Assembly: GCA_964579415.1 (NCBI GenBank)
Contig: CAZOGW010000049.1
Span: forward strand, 1-19,914
Direction: 5' to 3'
From: CAZOGW01 sp964579415
Lineage (GTDB): Bacteria > Actinomycetota > Acidimicrobiia > Spongiisociales > UBA5794
DNA length: 19,914 bases
A program made the translations under genes and the position numbers. Under the pieces are notes generated by a model, which was not told the origin of the DNA, ran no database searches, and saw only the letters and a program-made list of their open reading frames with translations. Numbering within the stretch: position 1 is the first letter of the stretch; each line of letters opens with the position of its first letter. Below are positions 7,796 through 14,458 of the stretch, piece after piece.

Positions 7796-9927
7796 GCTGG
7801 TCCCTGGCCGGGGCGGGGTTGGCGGAGGACGACCATCCCGAACGACTCTACGGTGACGGTGTCGCCGGCGTCGAGCCGCCGTCCTTCGGGCTCTCCGTCG
7901 GCGGCGGTGTCGATCTCGATCTGCCAGCTTCCCCACCCCAGGCCGCGGGGGAGGGTGAAGTCGAGCGGGTCGTCGCCGGCGTTGCACATCACGAGGAAGG
8001 AGTCGTCGACGGGCACCGCGCCGTCGGGCGCCTTGGTCACCAGGGCGTTGCCGTTGAGGAAGAAGGCGACGGAGCGGTTGAAGGCGGTGCGCCAGTCGGT
8101 AGGGGCCATCTCCCGCCCGTCGCGGGTGAACCAGACAACGTCCTCGCGGCCGGTGAGCGAGGGCGGCGCCCCGGTGAGCCAGGCGGTGCGGCGGAACACC
8201 GGGTGGCGGCGGCGGAGCTGCACCAGCCGCCGGACGAAGGCTAGATGGTCGGGGTCGGCGCCCTCCCAGTCGTACCAGGACGTCTCGTTGTCCTGGGCGA
8301 AGGCGTTGTTGTTGCCCCGCTGGGTGCGCCACAGCTCGTCGCCGCCGGCCAGCATGGGGACGCCCTGGGCCACCAGGAGTGTGGCGAGCAGGCTGCGGGC
8401 GCGGCGCCGGCGCAACGCCAGCACCGCCGGCTCGTCGCTGGGGCCCTCCCGGCCGCTGTTCCACGACCGGTTGTCGTCGCTGCCGTCGCGATTGTGCTCG
8501 CCGTTGGCGTGGTTGTGCTTGTGGTCGTAGCTGACCAGGTCGCGCAGGGTGAAACCGTCGTGGCAGGTGACGTAGTTGAGCGAGGTGGTGGCGGGGCGGC
8601 GGCTGCCGGCGAAGACGTCGGGGCTGCCCACGATGCGCTCCGCCAGGGCGCCGATGCTTCCCGGCGCCCCCCGCCAGTAATCGCGCACGTCGCCCCGGAA
8701 GCGGTCGTTCCATTCCCGCCACCGGGGCGGGTAGGCGCCGAGCCGGTAGCCGCCGGGCCCGACGTCCCATGGTTCGGCGATGAGCTTCACCGTGGTGAGC
8801 ACCGGATCCTGGGCGACCAGTGAGAAGAAGGCGGCGCCGGCGTCGAAGTCGCCGCCGTTGCTCCCGGTGCGGCCCAGCACCGAGGCCAGGTCGAAGCGGA
8901 AGCCGTCGACGTGGTAGGTACTGACCCAGTGGCGCATCGAGTCGGCGACGAGGCGCATCGTGGCCGGCTGGTCGAGGTTGGTGGTGTTGCCGGTGCCGCT
9001 GTAGTCGACGTACCGCCGCCGGTCGTCTGATTCGAGGCGGTAGAAGGCCTCGTTGTCGACGCCGCGCATCCCCAGGTTGGGACCGAGGTGGTGCGACTCG
9101 CCGGTGTGGTTGTAGACCACGTCGAGGATCACCTCGATCCCGGCGCGGTGGAAGCGCCGCACCGCCTCCTTCAGCTCCGCCACCTGCGCCCCGGGGTCGT
9201 CGCCGGCGGCGTAGGCGTGGTGGGGCGCCAGCCAGGCGATCGGCTGGTAGCCCCACAGGTTGCGCAGGCCGCGCATCCTCAGGGCCTGGTCGTGGACGAA
9301 CTCGGTCACCGGCATCAGCTCGACGGCGGTGATTCCGAGAGCCAGCAGGTGATCGATGATCACCGGCTCCACCATCCCCGGGTAGGTGCCCCGCAGGTGT
9401 CGGGGCACGCCCGGGTGGCGCATGGTGAGGCTCTTGACGTGGGTCTCGTAGATGACGGTGTCGGACCAGCGATGTTGCGGCGGGGCGTCGTCTCCCCAGT
9501 CGAAGCTGTGGTCGACGACCAGCGAGCGGGGCACGAACGGTGCGCTGTCTTCGGTGTCGAGGGCGTTGGGATCGTCGCGATGGAAGGCGAACACCGCCGG
9601 GTGCCAGGTGACCTCGCCGTCGACGGCGTGGGCGTAGGGGTCGACGAGCAGCTTGGACGGATTGCACCACCTGCCCTCCCAGGGCGCCCACGGCCCGTCG
9701 ACGCGCAGCCCGTAGCGGGTGCCCGGGCCCAGACCGGGCACGTAGGCGTGGTGGACGCTTCCCGACCGGGCCTCCAGCAGGACGGGGTGCTCCGTGCCGT
9801 CGTCGTCGAAGACGGCCACGGTGACGGCGGTGGCGACGTCGGAGCAGACAGCGAAGTTGACCCCGGCGCCGTCCCAGGTGGCGCCGAGGGGGGCAGACCT
9901 GCCGGGAAGGGCCGGCTGCGGCGTCAT
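7792..9927 (-). CDS. glgX: Glycogen debranching enzyme GlgX
   Basis: Isoamylase-type GH13 enzyme that hydrolyses alpha-1,6 branches of phosphorylase-trimmed glycogen. An N-terminal CBM48 module (APLGATWDGAGVNFAVCSD, about residues 12-30) precedes the barrel. GH13 regions are visible: ILDVVYNHTGE; GFRFDLASVLGR with nucleophile D346; LIAEPWDVG with acid/base E385; CHDGFTLRDLVSYDHKHN with D457. The NHTGE and EPWDVG forms are typical of isoamylase/GlgX rather than amylase. At 711 residues it has normal GlgX length. Its ATG overlaps the stop of the upstream thioesterase gene (ATGA, 9924-9927) and its stop overlaps the GTG of glgA, so the three are translationally coupled. Confidence 0.95.
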   Translation of the reverse strand: MTPQPALPGRSAPLGATWDGAGVNFAVCSDVATAVTVAVFDDDGTEHPVLLEARSGSVHHAYVPGLGPGTRYGLRVDGPWAPWEGRWCNPSKLLVDPYAHAVDGEVTWHPAVFAFHRDDPNALDTEDSAPFVPRSLVVDHSFDWGDDAPPQHRWSDTVIYETHVKSLTMRHPGVPRHLRGTYPGMVEPVIIDHLLALGITAVELMPVTEFVHDQALRMRGLRNLWGYQPIAWLAPHHAYAAGDDPGAQVAELKEAVRRFHRAGIEVILDVVYNHTGESHHLGPNLGMRGVDNEAFYRLESDDRRRYVDYSGTGNTTNLDQPATMRLVADSMRHWVSTYHVDGFRFDLASVLGRTGSNGGDFDAGAAFFSLVAQDPVLTTVKLIAEPWDVGPGGYRLGAYPPRWREWNDRFRGDVRDYWRGAPGSIGALAERIVGSPDVFAGSRRPATTSLNYVTCHDGFTLRDLVSYDHKHNHANGEHNRDGSDDNRSWNSGREGPSDEPAVLALRRRRARSLLATLLVAQGVPMLAGGDELWRTQRGNNNAFAQDNETSWYDWEGADPDHLAFVRRLVQLRRRHPVFRRTAWLTGAPPSLTGREDVVWFTRDGREMAPTDWRTAFNRSVAFFLNGNALVTKAPDGAVPVDDSFLVMCNAGDDPLDFTLPRGLGWGSWQIEIDTAADGEPEGRRLDAGDTVTVESFGMVVLRQPRPGQGPA

Positions 9928-10325
9928 GGCGATCTCGGTGTCACGTGGACGGTGCCGGTGAACAGGCCGCAGATCCGGCCGTCGCCCCGGGTCACGGTGA
10001 CCCGGTAGGTGCCCATGGTCCGTCCCCTGGTCACCTCCTCGGCCACCGCGGTGAGGACGTCGCCGCTGACGGTGGCTGCGGTGAGGGCGAGGTGGGTGTC
10101 CACGGCGACCGCCCGGTCGCCGGCGGCGTTGGCGGCGAGGCCGAAGGCGCAGTCGGCAACGGAGAACACCGCCGCCCCGTGGGTGATGTCGTGGAAGTTG
10201 TGGTGCCGCTCGTCGACGGGGAGCTCGAGTGTCACCGGGTCGGGTGCGACCAGCCGCATCCCGAGGAGGGCGGCGTAACTGTCCCGGGCGAACAGTTCCT
10301 CGACGTGGTCGGCGGGGCCGGTCAC
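9924..10325 (-). CDS. PaaI-like hotdog-fold acyl-CoA thioesterase
   Basis: A 133-residue hotdog-fold protein of the PaaI/hydroxyphenylacetyl-CoA thioesterase type, expected to hydrolyse an acyl-CoA in the cytoplasm. The family signature is in HHNFHDITHGAAVFSVADCA, corresponding to the usual HN..G..HGG..F.LAD.A; the second Gly of HGG is Ala here. The C-terminal strands (VDTHLALTAA, VLTAVAEEVTRGRTMG) fit the hotdog core. The GTG at 10325 is the best start: it lies 8 bases after the bioY stop, although no strong Shine-Dalgarno is seen and the frame is open further upstream inside bioY. Its place between bioY and glgX does not give an obvious substrate. Confidence 0.83.
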   Translation of the reverse strand: MTGPADHVEELFARDSYAALLGMRLVAPDPVTLELPVDERHHNFHDITHGAAVFSVADCAFGLAANAAGDRAVAVDTHLALTAATVSGDVLTAVAEEVTRGRTMGTYRVTVTRGDGRICGLFTGTVHVTPRSP

Positions 10326-10333
10326 GGCCGGCG

Positions 10334-10945
10334 CTACTGCAGGCCCTTGAGCCTGCCCACCAGCCGCCAGGTGGCGGGCAGCAGCACGCCGGCGAGGACC
10401 GCCTTGAAGGTGTCGCCGGCGATGAAGGGGAACAGCCCCAGCTCGGCGGCTTCCCACAGGCCGGTTCCCAGCACCCGGGACAGCCACAGCGTGCCCAGGC
10501 CGAGGATGACCATGCTGCCGAGGAGGATGCCGGGAACCGCGGTGCCCACGTTGCGGTCCCCGGTGTGCTCGGCCAGCTTGCCGATGATGAACGCCGCCAC
10601 CACGAAGCCGACGATGTAGCCGGCGGTGGGCCCGGACATCACCTGCCAGCCGCTGTCGCCGCCGGCCCAGAACGGCAGCCCGAGGCCGGCCATGAGGATG
10701 TAGACGAGCTGGCTGGAGGCGCCGGCGGCGGAGCCGAGGGCGGCCCCGGCGAGGATGACACCGAAGGTCTGGCCCGACAGCGGCACCGGGGTGAAGGGGA
10801 GGGGGATGGCGATCTGGGCGGTGGCCGCGGTGAGGAGGGCGAACCCCACCACCAGCGCCGCGGTGATGGCGACCCCGGCGGCTCCGGTTGTGGAGCGGGG
10901 CAGTACGACCCCGGTGAGGACCCGTGACGGAATGGTGGCTTGCAC
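10334..10945 (-). CDS. bioY: Biotin transporter substrate-binding subunit BioY
   Basis: A 203-residue integral membrane protein of the BioY family, the S component of biotin ECF transporters; some BioY proteins transport biotin without dedicated partners. The family region IAIPLPFTPVPLSGQTFGVI (about residues 45-64) is clear, followed by GAALGSAAG, YILMAGLGLPFW, GPTAGYIVGFVVAA and FIAGDTFKAVLAGVLLP. About six hydrophobic segments are present. The start is a GTG at 10945, with the strong Shine-Dalgarno AGGAGAGG 7 bases upstream. No bioM/bioN ATPase or permease is in the window. It is the first gene of the minus-strand run bioY, thioesterase, glgX, glgA, with a promoter in the divergent gap beyond it. 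Confidence 0.94.
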   Translation of the reverse strand: MQATIPSRVLTGVVLPRSTTGAAGVAITAALVVGFALLTAATAQIAIPLPFTPVPLSGQTFGVILAGAALGSAAGASSQLVYILMAGLGLPFWAGGDSGWQVMSGPTAGYIVGFVVAAFIIGKLAEHTGDRNVGTAVPGILLGSMVILGLGTLWLSRVLGTGLWEAAELGLFPFIAGDTFKAVLAGVLLPATWRLVGRLKGLQ

Positions 10946-10979
10946 GCTGAAACCTCTCCTTCGGCGATCGGCGCCGGGG

Positions 10980-11015
10980 AGTGTAGTTGTACCCGCCAGG
11001 CGCGGTTCTTGTCAC
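10980..11015 (-). promoter_or_regulatory. Candidate promoter for bioY and downstream glg genes
   Basis: Reading the minus strand, GTGACA (11010-11015) is followed after 18 bases by TACAAC (10986-10991) and directly by TACACT (10980-10985), either of which could be the -10. This gives a leader of about 30 bases containing the bioY Shine-Dalgarno. I looked for BirA-, BioR- or BioQ-like operators here and saw no clear match. Confidence 0.4.
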
Positions 11016-11025
11016 TGCACATCGG

Positions 11026-11031
11026 TAGCAT
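11026..11031 (+). promoter_or_regulatory. -10 element of a leaderless promoter for the PDZ-Lon protease
   Basis: TAGCAT in the context GGTAGCAT stands exactly 7 bases before the ATG at 11039. No Shine-Dalgarno precedes that ATG. The divergent bioY promoter lies just to the left, so the two start regions are only about 50 bases apart. Confidence 0.5.
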
Positions 11032-11038
11032 CGGGGCA

Positions 11039-12217
11039 ATGCAGCCGACCGATCCGACCGCTACCGGCCATGCCGAGCCGGGTGAGCGCGATGTGTCGAC
11101 GGTGTCGCTCGACAGCATCGATCTGGATGCCCCGGTGATGGTCGGCGAACCCGCCGCTCCCGCCGCCCCGCCGCGGCGTTTGCCGCGCTGGCCCTTCGTC
11201 CTCGTCGGTGCCCTCTTCGTCCTCGGCATCGCCGTCGCCATCGCCTGGCCGATCAACGTTCCCTTCTACGCCATGGCCCCGGGGCCGGTCAACGACACCT
11301 CCGATTTCGTGACCGTCCCCGATGCCATCCAGGACGAGGAGGGGAACCTGATGTTCCTCACCGTCACCTACCGGGAGATCAACGCCCTGGAGTACGTCGG
11401 AGCCCTGCTCGACCGGGAGATCGACCTGGCCCCGCGGGAGAACATCCGCCCCGCCGGGGTCACCCAGGAGGAGCTGCGCGAGCAGAACCTGAGCCTCATG
11501 GAGGCGTCGAAGAACAACGCCATCTACGTCGCTCTCACCCAACTCGGCTACGAGGTCACCTTCGACGGGTCGGGGGCGGTGGTGTCGTCCGTGGTCGACG
11601 GCTCGCCGTCTCAGGGCATCTTGCACCAAGGCGACCTGGTGGTGGCAGTCGACGGCACGCCTATCGAGTTCTCCGACGAGCTGGTCAACCGCCTCTCGGG
11701 GCGGGCGCCGGGAGACATGGTCGCTCTCACCGTGGAACGCACCGACGAGGACGGCAACGTCGAGACCGTCGAGCTGGACGTCACCCTGGCCCCCTTCCGC
11801 ACCGAGGTCGACGGGGAGATCGAGGAAGATCCCAACCGCGGCATGCTGGGCATCCTGGTGCAGAACGGGCCCGCCGAGATCATCTTCCCCGTCGACGTGG
11901 TCATCGACTCTCGCAACATCGGCGGACCCTCCGCCGGGATGATGTTCACCCTCGAGGTGATCAACCAACTCACCGACGGCGACATCACCCACGGGCACAT
12001 AATCGCCGGCACCGGCACCATCGACGGAGACGGCGCCGTGGGCGCCATCGGCAGCGTGCGGCAGAAGGTGTTCGCCGCCATCAACGTCGGCGCCGAATAC
12101 GTGCTGGTACCCAGCCGCAACTACGACGACGCACTGTCCGCCGCCGGTGACGACATCGAAGTGGTCAGCATCGACACCATCGACGACGCCCTCGACTTCC
12201 TCGACACCCTGGCTTGA
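11039..12217 (+). CDS. Membrane-anchored PDZ-Lon serine protease (YlbL family)
   Basis: A 392-residue protein with an N-terminal cytoplasmic tail, one TM segment (FVLVGALFVLGIAVAIAW, about residues 57-74), an extracytoplasmic region, a PDZ domain (VVDGSPSQGILHQGDLVVAV) and a C-terminal Lon-type S16 protease domain. The catalytic Ser-Lys dyad is visible: S298 in NIGGPSAGMMF and K343 in IGSVRQKVFAA, 45 residues apart, as expected for Lon-type domains. There is no AAA ATPase domain, as is normal for this family. The start at 11039 is chosen because of the -10 element 7 bases upstream; the frame is open back to 10940, but that would run into bioY. The family is widespread in Gram-positives and is implicated in envelope protein turnover; the substrate here is unknown. 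Confidence 0.92.
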   Translation: MQPTDPTATGHAEPGERDVSTVSLDSIDLDAPVMVGEPAAPAAPPRRLPRWPFVLVGALFVLGIAVAIAWPINVPFYAMAPGPVNDTSDFVTVPDAIQDEEGNLMFLTVTYREINALEYVGALLDREIDLAPRENIRPAGVTQEELREQNLSLMEASKNNAIYVALTQLGYEVTFDGSGAVVSSVVDGSPSQGILHQGDLVVAVDGTPIEFSDELVNRLSGRAPGDMVALTVERTDEDGNVETVELDVTLAPFRTEVDGEIEEDPNRGMLGILVQNGPAEIIFPVDVVIDSRNIGGPSAGMMFTLEVINQLTDGDITHGHIIAGTGTIDGDGAVGAIGSVRQKVFAAINVGAEYVLVPSRNYDDALSAAGDDIEVVSIDTIDDALDFLDTLA

Positions 12218-12221
12218 GGTC

Positions 12222-12253
12222 GGGGCGCACCGGCCGGCCAGGAAGTGCGGCCC
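12222..12253 (+). terminator. Hairpin after the PDZ-Lon gene
   Basis: GGGGCGCAC (12222-12230) pairs with GTGCGGCCC (12245-12253) over 9 positions with one G-G mismatch, around a 14-base loop that itself contains the palindrome CCGGCCGG. It starts 5 bases after the stop codon. There is no T-tract downstream. Confidence 0.4.
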
Positions 12254-12285
12254 GTCAAATGACCCTGCCATGGGGAGGGCGCCGG

Positions 12286-12291
12286 TATCGT
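12286..12291 (+). promoter_or_regulatory. -10 element of a leaderless promoter for the DivIVA-like gene
   Basis: TATCGT in the context GGTATCGT stands exactly 7 bases before the ATG at 12299, with no Shine-Dalgarno between them. The arrangement is the same as at 11026 and 14446. Confidence 0.5.
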
Positions 12292-12298
12292 TCGCGCC

Positions 12299-14398
12299 AT
12301 GCCCGACTCCGCACCCGACGACGACCTGAGCCGCTCCTTCCCCACGGCGCGGCGGGGATATGACCGCGACGCCGTCGAGGCGTTCCGGCGGCAGGTGGCC
12401 GAAAGGCTCTCGGCTCAGGCGCAGCGGATAGCCGTGCTGGAGGCCAAGGTGGACCAACTCGGCATCGCAGACACCGGTCTTCTCGCCGAGGAACTGGCCC
12501 GTATCGGTGGCGACATCTCGACGCTGCTCGACGACGCCGCCCGGACCGCCACCGAGATCCGGCGCCGGGCACAGGAAGACGCCGACCGCTGGACCGCCGA
12601 AGCCGAGGCGGAGGCGAGGGCCGGTCTCGCCGAGGCCACCGGCACCGCCGAGCGTCTCCGCAGCCAGGCGTGGGTGGAAGGCACCGCCCTGCTCACCGCC
12701 GTTCAGGAGGAGCGGGCACGCCTGCAGCAGGCGGCCCGGCAGGACGTCCTCTACATCCGGGCCGATGCCGAGCGTGAGGCGATGCGCATGACCTCCGAGG
12801 CACGTCGGGAATCCCAGGAGGAGCTGGGGTCGGCACGCACCGACGCGGATCGCATGCTGCGCGAGGCGAGGGCCGAGGCCGACCGCATGCTCGACGGGGC
12901 CGCCCGCGCCGCCGAGGCGGCCCAGGAGCGCACCAGGGCGCTGGAGGACCGCCGCACCGAGCTGCTCAAGGAGTTGGAGGGGGCGCGGCGCACCATCAAC
13001 AGGCTCGAAGAGGAGATCGAGGTCAAACACGCCGTCCTCTCCTCCGAACCCGGCTTCGGGTCCCGTCCCGGCATCCCGGACCCCGGCGAGCACCATCAGT
13101 GGGACGAGGACGCCGGGGTGCGCATCGTGCCCGCAGCCCGGGCCCTCAGCCCCGAGGCGGTCGATCCCGATGCCTTCATCGCCGAGGTGGAACAACTTCA
13201 CGCCGTGCCGGTCACCCCGGAGCCGAAAACCGCACCTGAACCTGTGGTTGAGGCTATCGAGCCGCCAGCCGACGCGCCGGATCCCTTACCGGTGCCCGAA
13301 TTCTCTGACAACCATCAACATACAGTAGAGATTGAGACGGTCGACGATGCGGAATCGGCACCGGTATCGGTAGGGCCGGACGACGGTCCCGCTGTGGTGT
13401 CCGAGCCCGGAATCGAACTCGGAATCGATGCCGTCGACGGGTCCGGGGGTGACGAAGCACCGGAGAGATCCCGGGACGTGGATGCGGGTGACTCTCCGGA
13501 GTCCGAACCGGAACCCGAGCCCGAGGCGGAGCCCGAGCCGGAGCCCGAGCCGGAGTCAGGGTCGGCCCCGGTGGCGGCGACCGTACCCCCCATTGGCGAC
13601 CTGTTCGCCCGGCTTCGCGCCGGGGACGCTCCCTCTCCCGACGAGCCTGCCTTGGCCGAGGAGCCCTCCCCGCCGCCCGCTCAGCCGGAGGCGGCCGTCG
13701 AACCCGAACCGGCGACCGAGCCGGAGGCACCGGCCCCCCCGGCCCACCTCGATGCCGGCGCCGCGGTGGAGATCAGGGAACGACTCCTGCTTCCCATCCA
13801 GAACCGCACCCTGCGTGAGGTGAAGCACGCCATCGTCGAGTTACAGAACGTGGCCCTGGAGCAGATCCGAACCAGCACCGGCGACTACCGGTCCGACGGG
13901 GAGGCGGTGCTGTCGCTGCTGGCGCCCGGGATGGACTCCGGAGCCGCCCAGGCCTATGCCGCCGGCTTCGCCGCAGCCGCCGAGATGACTGCGGCACCGG
14001 CGACGCCCGCGGTCACCGGATCGCCGGATCGGGCGGCCCCGGAGGTGGCCGAGGCCCTGGCGTCGGCGGCCGATGCGGCCCACCAGCGGGTCGTCGCCGG
14101 CGACGGGGGCGGTCGTGAGGCAGCCGCCGCGGTTTCCCGCGTGTTCCGGGCCTGGCGCACCGACGAGGCCGAGCGCCGGGTACGTGCCGCCACCCAGCAG
14201 GCCTACCACGCCGGCCTCCTCGCCGGCCTCGCCGGCACCGGCGTCAGCCGGGTGGTGATGGTGACACAGGGCGCCGCCTGCGCCCGCTGCCCATCGGTCC
14301 CCGACGTCCCCTGGGACCCCGCCGAAGCCATGCCGGCCGGGTTCCCCGTTCCCCCGGCGCACGAGGGGTGCCTCGCCAGCCCGGTGCCGGTTTCCTGA
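12299..14398 (+). CDS. DivIVA-like coiled-coil protein with C-terminal gpF-like CxxC/HxxC domain
   Basis: A 699-residue multi-domain protein. Residues 12-33 (SRSFPTARRGYDRDAVEAF onward) match the DivIVA N-terminal motif that targets curved membranes. Residues about 34-245 are a charged Ala/Glu/Arg coiled coil. Residues about 290-480 are an acidic Pro/Glu-rich linker with an EPEPEPE-type repeat near 400-420. The C-terminal part (from about 485) is a second folded region that ends with C661-x2-C664 and H688-x2-C691 (ACARCPSV and VPPAHEGCLA). That ending, with the preceding QQAYHAGLLAGLAGTGVSRV, resembles the C-terminal domain of phage Mu gpF-like minor head proteins (C-x2-C then PPxHxxC). The four residues could bind metal. 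The start is set by the leaderless promoter. A polar-growth or scaffold role is inferred from the N-terminus only. Confidence 0.8.
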   Translation: MPDSAPDDDLSRSFPTARRGYDRDAVEAFRRQVAERLSAQAQRIAVLEAKVDQLGIADTGLLAEELARIGGDISTLLDDAARTATEIRRRAQEDADRWTAEAEAEARAGLAEATGTAERLRSQAWVEGTALLTAVQEERARLQQAARQDVLYIRADAEREAMRMTSEARRESQEELGSARTDADRMLREARAEADRMLDGAARAAEAAQERTRALEDRRTELLKELEGARRTINRLEEEIEVKHAVLSSEPGFGSRPGIPDPGEHHQWDEDAGVRIVPAARALSPEAVDPDAFIAEVEQLHAVPVTPEPKTAPEPVVEAIEPPADAPDPLPVPEFSDNHQHTVEIETVDDAESAPVSVGPDDGPAVVSEPGIELGIDAVDGSGGDEAPERSRDVDAGDSPESEPEPEPEAEPEPEPEPESGSAPVAATVPPIGDLFARLRAGDAPSPDEPALAEEPSPPPAQPEAAVEPEPATEPEAPAPPAHLDAGAAVEIRERLLLPIQNRTLREVKHAIVELQNVALEQIRTSTGDYRSDGEAVLSLLAPGMDSGAAQAYAAGFAAAAEMTAAPATPAVTGSPDRAAPEVAEALASAADAAHQRVVAGDGGGREAAAAVSRVFRAWRTDEAERRVRAATQQAYHAGLLAGLAGTGVSRVVMVTQGAACARCPSVPDVPWDPAEAMPAGFPVPPAHEGCLASPVPVS

Positions 14399-14403
14399 CC
14401 GGT

Positions 14404-14422
14404 CGGGCCGCTCGCCGGCCCG
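14404..14422 (+). terminator. Hairpin after the DivIVA-like gene
   Basis: CGGGCCG and CGGCCCG form a perfect 7-bp stem with a 5-base loop, starting 5 bases after the stop codon. No T-tract follows, and the TTGTAG of the next promoter begins at 14425. Confidence 0.45.
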
Positions 14423-14424
14423 GG

Positions 14425-14451
14425 TTGTAGAAACCGGTCCCTTCCTACACT
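14425..14451 (+). promoter_or_regulatory. Leaderless promoter for the UPF0182 gene
   Basis: TTGTAG (14425-14430) and TACACT (14446-14451) are separated by 15 bases, a little short for -35 and -10 elements. The -10 stands exactly 7 bases before the GTG at 14459, with ATG as the next codon. No Shine-Dalgarno is present. Confidence 0.45.
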
Positions 14452-14458
14452 CTCGGAT

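Noticed and set aside
7796..9691. N-terminal extension of the glgA frame upstream of the GTG at 7795
   Set aside because: It runs entirely inside glgX in another frame and is Arg/Pro/Gly-rich; the GT5 domain begins exactly at the GTG that overlaps the glgX stop.
10940..11038. Longer start for the PDZ-Lon protease
   Set aside because: It would run through the promoter gap into the bioY start; a -10 element 7 bases before the ATG at 11039 explains the shorter start.
10946..11038. Biotin-responsive operator (BirA, BioR or BioQ type) before bioY
   Set aside because: No inverted repeat like the known operators is visible in the 93-base gap.
11012..13201. A 729-codon minus-strand open frame
   Set aside because: It is antisense to the PDZ-Lon and DivIVA-like genes, whose domains are clear, and has shadow-frame composition.
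13498..13560. Tandem repeat in DNA of the DivIVA-like gene
   Set aside because: It is the codon-level reflection of the Glu-Pro linker within the protein, not a separate DNA element.
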